Below, piece after piece: positions 23,640-35,684 of a DNA stretch of 64,000 nucleotides. Below the pieces are notes generated by a model. That model worked only from the letters and a program-made list of their open reading frames with translations. It did not search any database and had not been told where the DNA came from. The DNA is from Henckelia pumila (Eukaryota; Streptophyta; Magnoliopsida; Lamiales; Gesneriaceae). Position 1 is the first letter of the stretch; each line of letters starts with the position of its first letter. The stretch covers positions 12,834,001-12,898,000 of the forward strand of contig NW_027331831.1 of assembly GCF_033568475.1 (NCBI RefSeq), read 5' to 3'. Made by a program: the position numbers and the translations under genes.

Positions 23640-26207
23640 CTAAAACAGAACGGAAGGATGCAGAGCATTATTTATGAACAAGATCTTGAACAATTGGACA
23701 AGTTACTTGACTTGTATAGAACATACTTCATAGAAAATGCAAAAATTAGACAAATAACTGGGAGCACACCGATTATGGCTTCTTCACAATACCAAATGGT
23801 GCTTAGTAGAAGTACCTACATCAAGATTTCAGGCCAACATGAGCAGATCCCAATTAATGACATTTACCAAGTTACACCTTTTGGACAACTCTCTGAATTT
23901 GCAGATGTCACAAGCAAACAGATCAGCTAAGTTTTCATTTATATTTTTTTTTGTTTCTGTTTACTTTTATTACGACAAATCTTGATAATTTAATTTTTAT
24001 AAATTTGCTGTTTCCAGACTTAATTTGTGCTGTAATACACGTGTTCCCACCACGCTTCGTGTAAAGAACCAGAAGAAATTTGAAGGATTTCGTTGTTGTA
24101 AATGAAGAGTAAAACATTCTACCTTAAGAAAAATAATTAATTAATGTTGTTATAAGTTTCTTACGGTTTTATTGTATTTAAATTTTCATATTTACCAAAT
24201 ATGCAGGAGCAACTTATATTGCTTACTTTATGGGAAGAATTTATGCAAAATGAAGGACCTTACTTATCTGAAAATGTACACAAAATACCTGTCATTTTGG
24301 GGATGCGACTTTCGGTCAACAATTTTTATGGTAAAACAATTTCTTACTGTTTTCACATATGAAAGAAAATAATATTTACCACAAGATATTATACTTACTA
24401 AACAACTTTTACTCATTAAATTGTATTAACATAGGATTATCCGTTGGAACAGTACCAAACAGTACAGTTCTTTTTGACCCACCAATTCTACAGACCGAAC
24501 ACTTAAAACTATGGTAAGTCAAATCCTGTATTTAATGTTATTTCAAAGCTATTTGACATATCTTTGTTCTCTTCGAAATATTGTCTTATATGCATGGCTT
24601 AAAATTCAGTGCCTTCATTTACATTGTTAACAATGACTATTTTTATATACTTGCTGTTCAATTACACTTGATTTTTACTTTTATAATGTCACGTAACTAG
24701 AATAATATAACGTTGTTATTGTCTCATAATATAATTTTTTTTTCATAAACTATGGTACTTGTTTAGTACATTACTCACTATCAAAATATATCTACGAGGA
24801 ACTAAATTATGTCATACTATTATCAAATGTAAATAGATTATACCAACTGATTTTATCAAACTTTAATTACATTTTACTTCAAATCATATTTTCTTCCCTT
24901 TTTAACTCTTCTTCTAATATTTTTCTACCCAAATTCAAATGTCAACTGAAAACATAAGATCTTTCAAATTCTAGCCGTAATAGATTAAACATTCATATAT
25001 TTTCGTAGTATTAAAATTTTTTACGTTTGTTCATAATTCTTTTTCTTAGAAAAATTAATCTTCGCATCCTCTTAAATCTATTACATCTACATTTTCTAAA
25101 AATGCTTATGTGTCACACATGTATTCTTGTTTCTGTTTGTGTACATCCCAATATGGTAGATCTTGAATTAACTAATATGTAAACATATATCTAGGATCAA
25201 GGCCAACAAAGATTACATCGAATCTGTTGTGTCCGAAAAGTTGTATGAAAAATCACACCAAAACATAGACAACCCACGAAACATTCGAAAGATCAGTTAA
25301 ATTCTCAGGTTGACTGAAACGGTAAAATTCATTGATAATATTGTTTCTGCTTATTTAAATCTCGATAACACATATTAACATAACTATTTCTACTTACAGG
25401 TTAAATCTTTTTGGATAAAAGCTACACTAAAAATTTCAGAGGCACAACAACATCTACACTTTTTAGCCTGTCCAGATTTTTTAAGAGCATGTGGAGCTCT
25501 ATATGGATGTGAATTTACATGTCTTTATTGTGGTAATGACTTCCCAAGCCCAAAACCACTGTAAGTGATTTTAATAACTTGGAATGAATACTTTGTTCAA
25601 ATATTCTTTATAAATCCTTGTAAGATTGAACTACTATTTAACATATGTACACAGGTTACGTTTTCAGGTAGATTTACTTGATGGAACAGGAAATATATTT
25701 GCCTATGTAGAAAACGAAGAAGCAGAGATGTTATTGGGTGCATCAGCTGAAAAAATAATTGAAGCAAAACATGAGGTATATTAGCTGAAAAATAAGTATT
25801 CATACCACAAAAATTTCCATAACTTCTAAATTTCATTTACCTTGTCTTCTCAAGAACAAGATTTGAACCCTCATACTATCAACGAGAAACTCAAAGATTT
25901 GCAGTTCCTCTTTCAAATCAGAACATCTAAGAGTGAAACCAAAGGAAAAACTTTTGTAAGAAATACAATCGTAACATGTATGCAACAACATGAATCGTCA
26001 TCATCAACACATAGCTCTAAAGAACTAATTTCTCCTATACAACTTGGTAAAGATTTGGCGACAGACGTGCCGATGATTGAATCCCAGGAAAGTACTTCAA
26101 AGGTAGAAGAGGAGCACACCACCATAAATCCAACAACGGGAAAAAGAAGCTTGGACTCAAAAGAAATGATAGCACAAAAAAGCTTAAAACATCATAAAGA
26201 AGACTGA
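23640..26207 (+). pseudogene. RPA1-like (replication protein A large subunit) gene, broken
   Basis: Exon-like blocks in order: about 23640-23926 (DLYRTYFIENAKIRQ ... VTPFGQLSEFADV, OB-fold A/B), 24018-24108 (LICAVIHVFPPRFV then a stop, FVVVNEE), 24207-24330 (LILLTLWEEF ... GMRLSVNNFYG), 24435-24513 (LSVGTVPNSTVLFDPP), 25195-25320 (IKANKDYIESVVSEK), 25400-25560 (FWIKATLKISE, zinc finger CPDF...CGALYGCEFTCLYCG), 25655-25775 (LRFQVDLLDGTGNIFAYV) and about 25850-26207. RPA1-like proteins bind single-stranded DNA; this divergent type is often carried by plant Helitrons. It is inactivated by in-frame stops in the second and fifth blocks, a first donor site that lost its GT (sequence agctaagt), and a phase mismatch before the last block. 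A Helitron 3' end lies downstream at 29047. Confidence 0.8.
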
Positions 26208-28106
26208 TAGACATACTAGCACTTCAACTACTGTTTTAGTAAGTAATTTTTTTTAAAAAAAATTGGGTTTTAAATACAGCATAAATTCATAATTCAAATT
26301 CAAACTAACAAAAATATAAGAAACTTATAAAACTATATTGTGTCATTTTGCTTGAATAAAAGTACAAATATAGAAATAAGTTCGTTTACACTTGCACATA
26401 GTTTAGTTTATTCTTGCTAAAATTTCACTTCTTCAATTTTCTGAGTTACAAGTTTCTGTCTGTCCAAAGGTATGACATCAACAACTATATCATCCAAGAG
26501 TAAGTATTATCTCTATCAGTTTCAAAGAACTCCATGAGTATAGTAACTAAATAATATCAAGGTTTAACCAACTCTTCTGAACTTAGTTCCAACCTATGAT
26601 ATTTTAGTTTATGTTATTTGTTTTCTTCAGTTTAATGTTTTGTTGTTCTTTGCTATGAAGTTCTTAAACAAATGTTGAATAGGTAAAATAAAAATCTCCA
26701 ATGCAATGTACGACCAACATCTGTAACTATCTCTCTCTCTTACTTGCTTATACATTTTGCATAAAAATTCAGTTTCCTGTTTTCCTATTCAATTTTGAAA
26801 AAAAACTTTACTTGCTGCTTTCCCTTATATCTGCTTTATGCTTCTTTTGTCATATATGATAGTACTGTTTTAACTACCATATTTCAAAATACACAACACA
26901 TATCTTCTGTCATGGATGTTTTTGAGAAATTAATTTTATCATACAAATCAAAATATTAGACTTCACTATGAACAAATACCATTGACAATGGCAAATTTAT
27001 TGGAATTTTAAGTCAAATTAAATAAAGAGCACAATCCTGAGTTTTATACATATGTTTTACGAATTGCTGTTTTGCTTTTATTATTTTCATTCGTAACAGA
27101 TCACCAAAAAAGTTTAGGATCTGAATGATTGGCTTAATTTTGTTTTCAAAATCGTTTTCAAATAAAAGTTTGCTATTGTCATATGCACCCTCTTGACTTT
27201 CGACTAATTTTGAAAGTGACCAAGAATGATAGAAAAAATTAGGCAAATATTCAATTTCACTAATCCTAATAGGCCCATTTTCTTAGTGCTGATTCAATAG
27301 AAACCTCAATAATGTTTGTCTGTGTGTTTTCCTACTGATTGAAGCATATAATTTCATATCAACTTCATCATCAAAAAAGCTTGTATCAAGAAAACAAAAA
27401 ACACGCAGGTATAAAAACTACACATTATAAACCATTTTACCTTTGACATCTCATTATTCATCAATACAATTTCCATCACCTCACCTATGCTTTAATTTTT
27501 ATATACCAAATTTTTTTAAATATGGAAGCTCTCATTTCGACTATTATTCAACATAGAAGCCGAGTTTCACTTTTATAAATTTTTCATCTTAACTACTTCA
27601 ATACTTGTTGTAACAAATGATACATGACCTATATCCATTGTTTGGATTTTTCCTATCAAATTAAGTATTTGATCTATCCTGATAAAGAACGGAGAAAAAT
27701 ACCCCGAACCATTTTTCTTTTTCCAATACAACGTTCGGTTGTCAGTGATGCATGCATTCCTATCTCCTACAGAAATACAAAGCTTACCGACTTGCTCTTC
27801 CACGGGCCCGACACCAAACAAAACAACAGCTAATATACTATACTGAAATTTTAATGTTTTTTGAACTTATGTTTTTTCAAGAATTCTCCTTTTCTAATTC
27901 GCTGAACTAAAATGATTTGGGATGAGATTAACTCTTTTTCCAAACCAAAATTTAAAAAATTTATTTGTATGAAAGATGATATCGTTCACCCTCAAAACAA
28001 TAAAATTTTTACAATAGTTGAAACAATTTATATATTATAAACCCAAATTACGTATATTTATATGTTTTTTTAGTTAAAATATTATTAATGTTTTGCAAAG
28101 ACAAAT

Positions 28107-28352
28107 AATATGATAAACACATTTTTATTTTAAATTTAAAATAAAATAACAAACCAATGTTTGTCATATTGATGATGACTCATTCATTGATATGGAAACA
28201 AAAAAGATAAGTATGACATTTGTCACAAACAATATGATAAACCCAATTTTTATTTCAAATTTAAAATAAAATAACAACAATTGTCATATTGATGATGACT
28301 CATCCATTAATATGGAAACAGAAAAGATAGATATGACATTTGTCACAACTAC
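28107..28352. repeat. Tandem repeat, 2 x ~124 bp, inside Helitron 1
   Basis: A unit beginning aatatgataaac and ending tatgacatttgtcacaa is repeated at 28107-28230 and 28231-28352. The shared core includes gtcatattgatgatgactc. Subterminal minisatellites of this kind are common near Helitron 3' ends. Confidence 0.8.
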
Positions 28353-28442
28353 TCGTTCACTAAGCTCATCTTCAGTATTATATAAACACACATATCAAAT
28401 ATACCTTTAATTTAAACATACTCAGTTTGCAAAGCATATCAA

Positions 28443-28586
28443 ATGGAAAACGATCTTTACTGCACTTGTATAGACTGTACGCAATGTTATTATAATCACA
28501 TATTTCAGAAAGAAGTGGATGAAATGTTTAAAAGATTTCATTCCAATCCAGTATGTACTATGATCTTACAAAAGTGTTGCAGATAG
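28443..28586 (+). CDS. Small cysteine-rich ORF (47 residues), hypothetical
   Basis: An ATG-initiated frame encodes a 47-residue peptide beginning MENDLYCTCIDCTQC, with seven cysteines and ending QKCCR. A good TATA sequence, tatataaa, lies at about 28378-28385, roughly 60 bases upstream of the ATG. There is no recognised domain and no signal peptide. It sits inside Helitron 1 just 3' of the 124-bp repeats. It may be chance; the TATA-to-ATG arrangement is the only positive evidence beyond the reading frame. Confidence 0.2.
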   Translation: MENDLYCTCIDCTQCYYNHIFQKEVDEMFKRFHSNPVCTMILQKCCR

Positions 28587-29017
28587 AACCAAAGCTTTCA
28601 GTTCTATTGGAAATTGATGCTATGCAAGGAGTCTGATGCTACATAAGCAACGAAGGGAGAAGACATGTGAGAATAATATAAACGATATATGAATAATTTT
28701 CCTACAAAATAAAAAATTCTATATTATAATATATATGTATATATATATATGTGTGTGTATATTTGTATGTTTGTTTCTATGTATATATCTACTCATCTTA
28801 CATGTGGTGTATAAAATATGTAAGCTCTTCTGTTGTACAATTTGACTACCATTTATTATTTGTCTTTTTACAGTCCAAGAAACCACACAAATACACATAA
28901 ATACAATATGATCCAAATAAAACCAATGAAAAAGGATATATGTAAACTGATGTGAACAATAAATTATTATTTAAAACATAATGTATTCTCCTTACCTTTT
29001 TTACCAACCTGGGTAGA

Positions 29018-29047
29018 CACCTCAATATTTGAGGTGCCTTTACCTAG
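29018..29047 (+). terminator. Helitron 1 3' hairpin and CTAG terminus
   Basis: An 8-bp perfect stem (cacctcaa / ttgaggtg) with a 3-base loop is followed by cctttac and CTAG, then T. In Helitrons this hairpin acts as the rolling-circle termination signal just upstream of CTRR. Confidence 0.7.
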
Positions 29048-29299
29048 TATATAGAAAAACGATTAGTCTTTGATTATACAATTAACAAAAATAACTTGCC
29101 TTTTAAAATATATTAAATATTACTATCTTTATTTTATAACTTTTGATCTTGAATTTATGTCATTCACACACACACACACATATATATACTAGTATTTTCT
29201 CCGTGCGATGCACGAAAAATTAGTATTTAAAAAATCATACAAAACTATTGATATGATAAAATAAATATATTTAAAATTTAAATATTATTGTAAAAAATA

Positions 29300-30731
29300 T
29301 TTTGGAGTGTAATAATTGTTCTTGCTGGTAGATCGATTGAACCATGATGCTTGGACAGGGGTGGAGCCACCCTTGGGTTTGGGTGGGCTCCAGCCCCACT
29401 TAATTTTTCAAAAAAAAATTTTTTTAGTAGTTTTAAATTAAAAATAAATAAATTCAGCCCCATGTAAAAAAATTAAAAATAGAACAATTCATTACATTTT
29501 TTGGTTGATTTATTGTCGTAGGTTTTTAAATTATGTGATTTGAGATAAATTCGACAACTCTAAATTTTTTCGAATATTTAGTTGTGATAATTTTGATTTA
29601 TGATACATATGAATTTTCAAGTTTGGATTTTTACCCTAAAAACTATTGTTTTGAAATTTAGGAAAAATAATGTATTGGTTGAAAATTGAAATATTTGAGA
29701 TCTTATTGACTTTACAATTATTATTGAGCTTGTATTGCGATTTTTATAGTTAAAAAAAAACTAAAAATTCAATAATTATGAGATTTTGAAAATGTCCGTT
29801 TGTTGTAAATTTTTGAAATGATTGAAATTTTCTAGTTAGATATTTCAGAAAATGAAGAAAAAAATTTTAAAAGTTATTTTTAAACCAAAAGAGCATATAT
29901 ATATCGACATATCAGGGGCAAACATCAATTATAGTCTAGATGAGCAGAAAATATCAATTTCAATCAGAATAACCTAACGAGTTGAGTTAATCTGAAAAAT
30001 AGGTTCAGTTTATTCAGAATTTTGGTTTTATATTTTAAAAATATTAGTTAGGTCTCTTTGGTTTTGGCTTTAACGTGATAGTTTTGTTTACTGAACAAAC
30101 CTAATATTTATATAAAAAATTAATCATGTTAAATTTTCTAATAAAATTTTATTGGGCAATAGAACTAGATTTGAAAATATATATTTTAATAAATAATTTA
30201 AATTTATATAATTCAATTTTTAACTATAATTTTTGAAGTAGAACTTGATTTTTTTTAAAAAAATTTTAAAAGATCAAGATCGTTTAATTTGATTACTAAT
30301 CAAAGTAATAGATTTTTTAAATTTTTTTGGTGTTCATAGTAAAGTTCGATCAATTTGTTTTACTGAAAAAAATGTTAATTAATTTTATTTTAGAAAGTTC
30401 GGTTCGATTTTAAATGACTTTTCATAAATATATATATATATATATATAAATATTGTCTAACACGGGACGGAGCCAGTTAGCTAGCCCCAGGTACTTTACA
30501 ATCCTGGCTCCGCCCCTGCGCTTGGGCTGCTGTGCAGTTTAAAAAAATTGAGTTGTTCTATACCACCAGCTATAACTTTTGATAAAGCGGCAAACGTTCG
30601 TCCTACAATTGGTATCAGAGTCAAGGTCATAGGTTCTATTATCATTGATTGCAAGGATTGCAATTATTGAGAGAGAGATTGTTGGAGTGCAATAATCGTC
30701 TCTTCTCGTAGAACGATCGAACTATGGTGCG
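29300..30731 (+). mobile_element. TRIM-like miniature LTR element, interrupted by a hAT insertion
   Basis: The right LTR start TGTTGGAGTGCAATAATCG (30680) matches the left copy ttttggagtgtaataattg (29299 on). The left LTR is split by the hAT element and resumes at 30519, ending gttcgtcctaca at 30607. A primer-binding site TGGTATCAGAG (tRNA-Met type) starts two bases later at 30610, and a purine tract gagagagat precedes the right LTR. The LTR is about 145 bp and the internal part about 72 bp, in the TRIM range. The right LTR is truncated after about 50 bases, at gtgcgcg. There is no coding capacity. Confidence 0.65.
29356..30518. mobile_element. hAT-like non-autonomous element (1163 bp) inside the TRIM LTR
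   Basis: The terminal inverted repeats caggggtggagcca (29356) and tggctccgcccctg (ending 30518) match at 13 of 14 positions. The CAGGGGCGGAGCC end is typical of plant hAT-derived MITEs. An imperfect 8-base target duplication flanks it (tgcttgga at 29348-29355, cgcttggg at 30519-30526). Removing it restores a continuous TRIM LTR. The interior is AT-rich without a transposase. Confidence 0.75.
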
Positions 30732-30751
30732 CGTATATAAAAATTGTTTTA

Positions 30752-31029
30752 TGTCAATTGAGATAATCTTGTAAAAATCTTTATATAAAAAAGGATAACA
30801 TTCGATCAAATTTCAAATTTTAAACTGAAAATTTATGAATCATCATATATAGATATATAAATTGTTCACATTGATATGAAATCAAAAAAATAACTAAAAT
30901 TAAAAATTAGTGATAACACCCTATCAAATTTCAAAGTTAAACCAAACATATGCAAATCATCATATATACCATTTATGCAAATTTACACACACACACATAT
31001 ACAAAAAAATTTAACTAAGATTAAAAGAT
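30752..31029. repeat. Helitron 2 internal tandem repeats, block A
   Basis: These are roughly 140-150-bp AT-rich units with the recurring phrases gataacaccc-atcaaatttcaaa, ttatgaatcatcatatata and aataactaaaattaaaaatt. The same units continue on the other side of the Gypsy insertion (37898 on) and again after the Copia insertion (42214 on), showing that both elements inserted into one array. Confidence 0.75.
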
Positions 31030-31047
31030 AGTCAAACCAGATGACCA

Positions 31048-32060
31048 AGGGAATCAAGGAAAACCAGATGACCAAGACAATCAACCACAAAATACTAGAG
31101 ATGCTACAAATCAACCACCAGAAGAGCCTAACCCGCTTCTTATGATCGAAATGATGAAAAAATTCTTTCACTACTGCCAGCAATCACCTAGGAACCCTGA
31201 TGTGGGTGACCGGACCTTTGAACGTTTTCTTCGTTACAACCCCCCAAAATTCCTAGGAACTCCGGATGCTACACAAGCAGAATCATGGATGACAAAAATC
31301 TGGAAAATATTCTCTGTTCACAATTACTCAGATGAACAGAAGATAAATCTAGCAACTTATCAATTCGAAGATGCTGCTTATGATTGGTGGAGAGTCATAG
31401 ATCACCAATGGAGTAGAAATAAGACACCAAGAACTTGGGATAACTTCACACAAGAATTTAAGGATAAATATATCCCTCAAGTAGTTCAAAACACTCGAGA
31501 GAGGGAGTTTATGGATCTAGTGCAAGGGTCAATGACAGTAGCCCAGTACGAGGCTGAGTTCCATCGTTTGATCCACTATGCCCCACACTTCATGGAAGAT
31601 GAACTAAGGAAGACAAGGAAATTCGTTCAAGGACTGAACTTAGAAATTTGCTGGTCAACTCTGTCTACGGAGGCTACTAACTATAATATCACGGTCAATC
31701 AAGCCCTACGAGTGGAAGCTGAAATGAAAACGCTCCTCAAAAGAGAAGAAACGGAAAAGAAAGCCAAAACTTCCAATTTCACTGAAAACAACCAGAAGAA
31801 AAGAAAATTTGAAAGAGAATTTCAACCTGACACAAAAGGGGGACCTAGAAAACAAATTTTCAAGAAGATCACAACAAACAAAAATGTGGATACTGTAGGC
31901 TACCTAATCACAATGAAGACAAGTGCTGGAGGAAAAATGGGAAATGTTTGGTCTGTGGAAGTGAGCAACACCGTATTCAAGAATGCCCGAAAAGATCCCA
32001 ACAAACATCATCATCTCCAAAAACTAAGATTCCAGCAAGGGCATATGCACTCACGGGAAT
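31048..32060 (+). pseudogene. Gypsy gag
   Basis: An Asp/Asn/Gln-rich N terminus leads to the Retrotrans_gag domain: FLGTPDATQAESWMTKI, then AAYDWWRVIDHQW, FTQEFKDKYIP and GSMTVAQYEAEFHRL. It forms the virus-like particle shell and binds RNA. A frameshift near 31880 moves the nucleocapsid part to another frame, where two zinc knuckles are readable (CGYC...CW and CLVCGSEQHRIQEC, about 31885-31995). The first codons are probably missing because the element is interrupted at its left edge. Confidence 0.85.
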
Positions 32061-35000
32061 AGATGAAGAAGTTGACCCCACTGCTGTGGTAGAAGTTAAG
32101 TTTTTCCTACTATCAAAAGTTGGGAAAACTCTATTTGATCCAGGAGCACTTCACTCTTTTGTTTCCAGTATTTTTTTGCGCAATCTAAATCTCGTATCTA
32201 GTAAACTACCATACTTCTTGGAAGTGAGTTCACCAATGGGAAAAAAGATTTCCAGTGATGTCCTTTACAAGGATTGCCCCCTGGAAATTAATAAAAAAAT
32301 ATTTTTTACTGATTTAGTTGAGCTCCCTATACAAGGATATGATATCATTTTAGGGATGGACTAGTTGTTTAGACACCAAGCTCAGTTGAACTATTTTACA
32401 AAGGAGATCAAACTTACAGATTCAGGAGAAGCCTTGTTTGGGAATCATAATAACAAGTTTTATAACGACGCCTTTATATCTGCTTTAGAAGCACGTTCTA
32501 TTATTAAAAAAGGAGGACAAGGGTTTCTGGCATACCTTTTCAACAAGCCAAAAGATCAACTAAGGGTATCTGAAATTCCCATTGTGCAAAACTTTTCTGA
32601 AGTTTTTCCAGAAGAGATTAACTCTCTACCCCCTCACAGAGAAATCGAGTTTACCATCGATCTAACCCCCGAAGCAATGCCCAAGTCTAAGGCTCCATAT
32701 CGAATGGCACCTGCAGAACTAAGGGAATTAAAAATTCAATTGCAAGAGCTTATTGAGAAAGGATATATTTGACCGAGCTCTTCGCCCTGGGGAGCCCCAG
32801 TATTGTTCGTAAAAAAGAAAGATGACACTCTCAGGATGTGCATCGATTATCGAGAGCTAAACCATGTCACCATAAAGAATAAGTATCCGCTACCCGAATT
32901 GATGAACTATTTGATGTACTACAAGGATCCCAAATTTATTCAAAAATGGACCTGAAACAAGGATACTACCAGCTACGGATTCGAGAAGAATATGTAACCA
33001 AAACTGCTTTCAATACCAGGTATGGTCACTATGAATTTGTAGTAATGCCATTTGGATCGACAAATGCACCCGCTGCATTTATGGATCTGATGCATCGAGT
33101 CTTCCGACCTTATTTAGACAAGTTTGTGGTAATTTTCATTGACGATATCCTTGTTTACTCCAAGAGCAAGGAATATCATGAATGTCATTTAAGAATGGTC
33201 CTCCAAACACTGAAGGAAAATAAACTATATGCAAAATTCAGCAAGTGTGAGTTTTGGCTAGAGAAAGTGACATTTTTGGGTCACATAATCTCTAGAAATG
33301 GGCTTGAGGTAGATCCTACCAAGATAGAATCAGTAATGCAATGGAAACAGCCAAGCAACGTGACCGAAGTCCGGAGCTTTCTAGGCCTAGCAGGGTACTA
33401 CCGTAGATTCATTCAGGACTTTGCAAAAATTGCGGTTCCTTTAACTCAACTCACCCACAAAGATTACCCCTTCCAATGGAAGCAAGAATGCGAAGCAAGC
33501 TTCCAAAAACTAAAAAATATGTTAACCTCTGCTCCAGTATTAGCACTACCAGAAGGAACTAAAGGATTTATAGTCTACACTGATGCTTCCAAGGAAGGCT
33601 TAGGTTGTGTATTAATGCAAAATGGGAAGGTCATTGCTTATGCCTCAAGGAAATTGAAGGGGCATGAACTTAACTATCCAACTCATGACTTGGAGTTGGG
33701 TGCGATAATTTTTGCACTAGCTAAGTGGCGGCATTATCTTCACGGAGCAACTTTTGACATTTTTACCGACCATAAAAGCTTTAAATAATTATTTACTCAA
33801 AAAGACTTGAATATGAGGCAACGTCGGTGGATGGAGTTTTTAGAAGATTATGATTGCTCAATTTTATACCAGCCCGGTAAGGCTAATGTTGTAGCAGATG
33901 CATTAAGCAGGAAGACCAGTTTGGCCCACTTAGAAGGAAGGGAAGCTAAAACTCCATACAAACCGCGGAAGGGAATACATATTTGTTCTCATGGTCATCT
34001 GGCAAGTCTGAGACTTGAACCAGAACTCCATATCAGGATCAAGAGAGATCAAGACTTAGATCCTGATTTAAAAAGGCTCAAGGAGGATAAAGAGGGTCAA
34101 GATTATGATTTCAACACCAATTCACAAGGTATGTTATTATTTCGTAACCGAATCTGTGTACCTTGCTCAATGAAAAAGGAAATTCTGGAAGAAGCTCATA
34201 GATCTCGATTCTCTAATCATCCCGGTGGGGCCAAAATGTACAAGGATTTGAAGCAGTACTTTTGGTGGAGAGGCATGAAACGAGATGTTGCGAATTTTGT
34301 AAGTCAATGTGCTACTTGTCAAATGGTAAAAGCAGAACATCAAAGACCATCAGGTCTTTTGCAACCTCTACCTATTCCCGAGTGGAAATGGGATAAAATA
34401 ACTATGGACTTTGTGATAGGATTACCTATTCTAAAAGGGGGACTTGATAGTATCTGGGTAATCGTAGATCGTTTGACTAAATCAGCACATTTCATTCCTG
34501 TTAGTAGTAGGTATGGAGTAGAAAAACTCGCGGAACTATACCAGAAAGAAATCATTCGACTGCATGGGATAACTTCAACAATTGTGTCTGACAGAGACCC
34601 AAAATTTACATCCAGACTGTGGAAAAAGCTTCAAGAATGTCTTGGGACAAAGTTAAATTTCAGTACAACTTCTCATCCTCAGACAGACGGACAATCCAAA
34701 CGCACCATTCAAACCTTGGAAGATATGCTCCGAACCTGTGTTCTAGATTTTGGTAACAATTGGGGAAGAAGTTTACCACTCATAGAATTTGCTTACAATA
34801 ACAGCTACCAGGCCACGATTCAAATGGCTCCTTACGAGGCATTATATGGACGAAAATGTCGCTCACCTTTAAATTGGGACCTTGAAGAATGGCGTCACAC
34901 CCAAGATGAGAAAACTAGTATCTTAAAGCCGGATATTATTCAAGAAGCAATTGATACTGTACAAGTCATAAAGCAAAGGATGCTAACAGCACAGAGCCGA

Positions 35001-35470
35001 CAAAAGAGCTATGCTGATAAAAGGAAAAAAAATTTGGAATTTGCAGCTGGAGACCAAGTTCTCCTCAAGATATCTCCTAGAAAAGGAATTCGAAGAGTTG
35101 GAAAAAGAGGAAAACTACAACCCAGATTCATAGGCCCCTTTGAAATCCTGGAAAGAATAGGATATGTAGCCTACCGACTACAGCTTCCTGAATCACTCTC
35201 CAAGTTACATAATGTGTTCCATGTATCTCAATTAAGAAAATTCTACACTGATTCTACACCCTTGTTAGATGCTACGCATGTAGAACTAGAACAAGATTTG
35301 TCCTACGAAGAAAAACCCGTTCGAATACTTGATCAGAAAGTAAAATAACTTCGTAACAAACAAATCCAGCTGGTCAAAGTACTTTGGAGGAACCAAAATT
35401 TTGAAGAGGCTACTTGGGAAAAAGAGGAGGAGATCAAAAAAATTTACCCCGAGTTGTTCTTACAATCTTG
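32050..35470 (+). pseudogene. Gypsy pol: protease, RT, RNase H, integrase, chromodomain
   Basis: The protease has DPGALHSFVSS at about 32140 where a functional enzyme has D-S/T-G, so its active site is altered. A TAG follows GMD at 32362. RT starts near 32560. A TGA at about 32770 falls between YI and PSSSPWGAP, and a frameshift near 32900 precedes [10 protein letters not shown]. The RT catalytic box is FIDDILVYS (about 33137), then RNase H YTDASKEG (about 33577), stop at 33786. Integrase follows: H2C2 zinc finger (HRSRFSNHPG...CATC, about 34195-34320), the DDE core starting MDFVIGLP, and QTDGQSKRTIQT. The C-terminal chromodomain-like tail (VKVLWRNQNFEEATWE) follows a stop at 35346. Domain order RT-RH-IN with a chromodomain marks a chromovirus. 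Confidence 0.9.
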
Positions 35471-35509
35471 ATAGAATCTGGGGACCAGATTCTCCAAAGA
35501 AGGGAAGAT

Positions 35510-35641
35510 TGTAATGCCCTTTTTTTTAGGGTAAATAATTTGATATATATATGTATATATGTAAATAAATAAATTTCTTTATAAATATATTATTATAGTA
35601 TTTTTAATTTTATAAATATATTAATATAATATCTTTATGCA

Positions 35642-35684
<43 letters not shown>

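Larger units (their letters stand above)
23626..29047 (+). mobile_element. Helitron 1, 3' end at 29047; left end uncertain
   Basis: The right end shows the diagnostic Helitron 3' structure. A stem-loop cacctcaa-tat-ttgaggtg (29018-29036) is followed seven bases later by CTAG (29044-29047) and a T target base. Upstream on the same strand lies a Helitron-associated RPA1-like gene. No Rep/helicase ORF is seen, so this copy is non-autonomous or truncated. I could not find a 5'-TC terminus; the given start is simply the end of the caulimovirid repeat and may be wrong. Sequence between 26208 and 28100 is AT-rich with no recognisable gene. Confidence 0.55.

Noticed and set aside
23583-23930. Considered as a caulimovirid downstream ORF (transactivator-like)
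   Set aside because: Its translation matches the start of the RPA1-like gene that continues in the following exon-like blocks, so it belongs to the Helitron cargo.
34340-34555. Minus-strand open frame opposite the Gypsy integrase
   Set aside because: Shadow of the integrase coding sequence; no independent motif.
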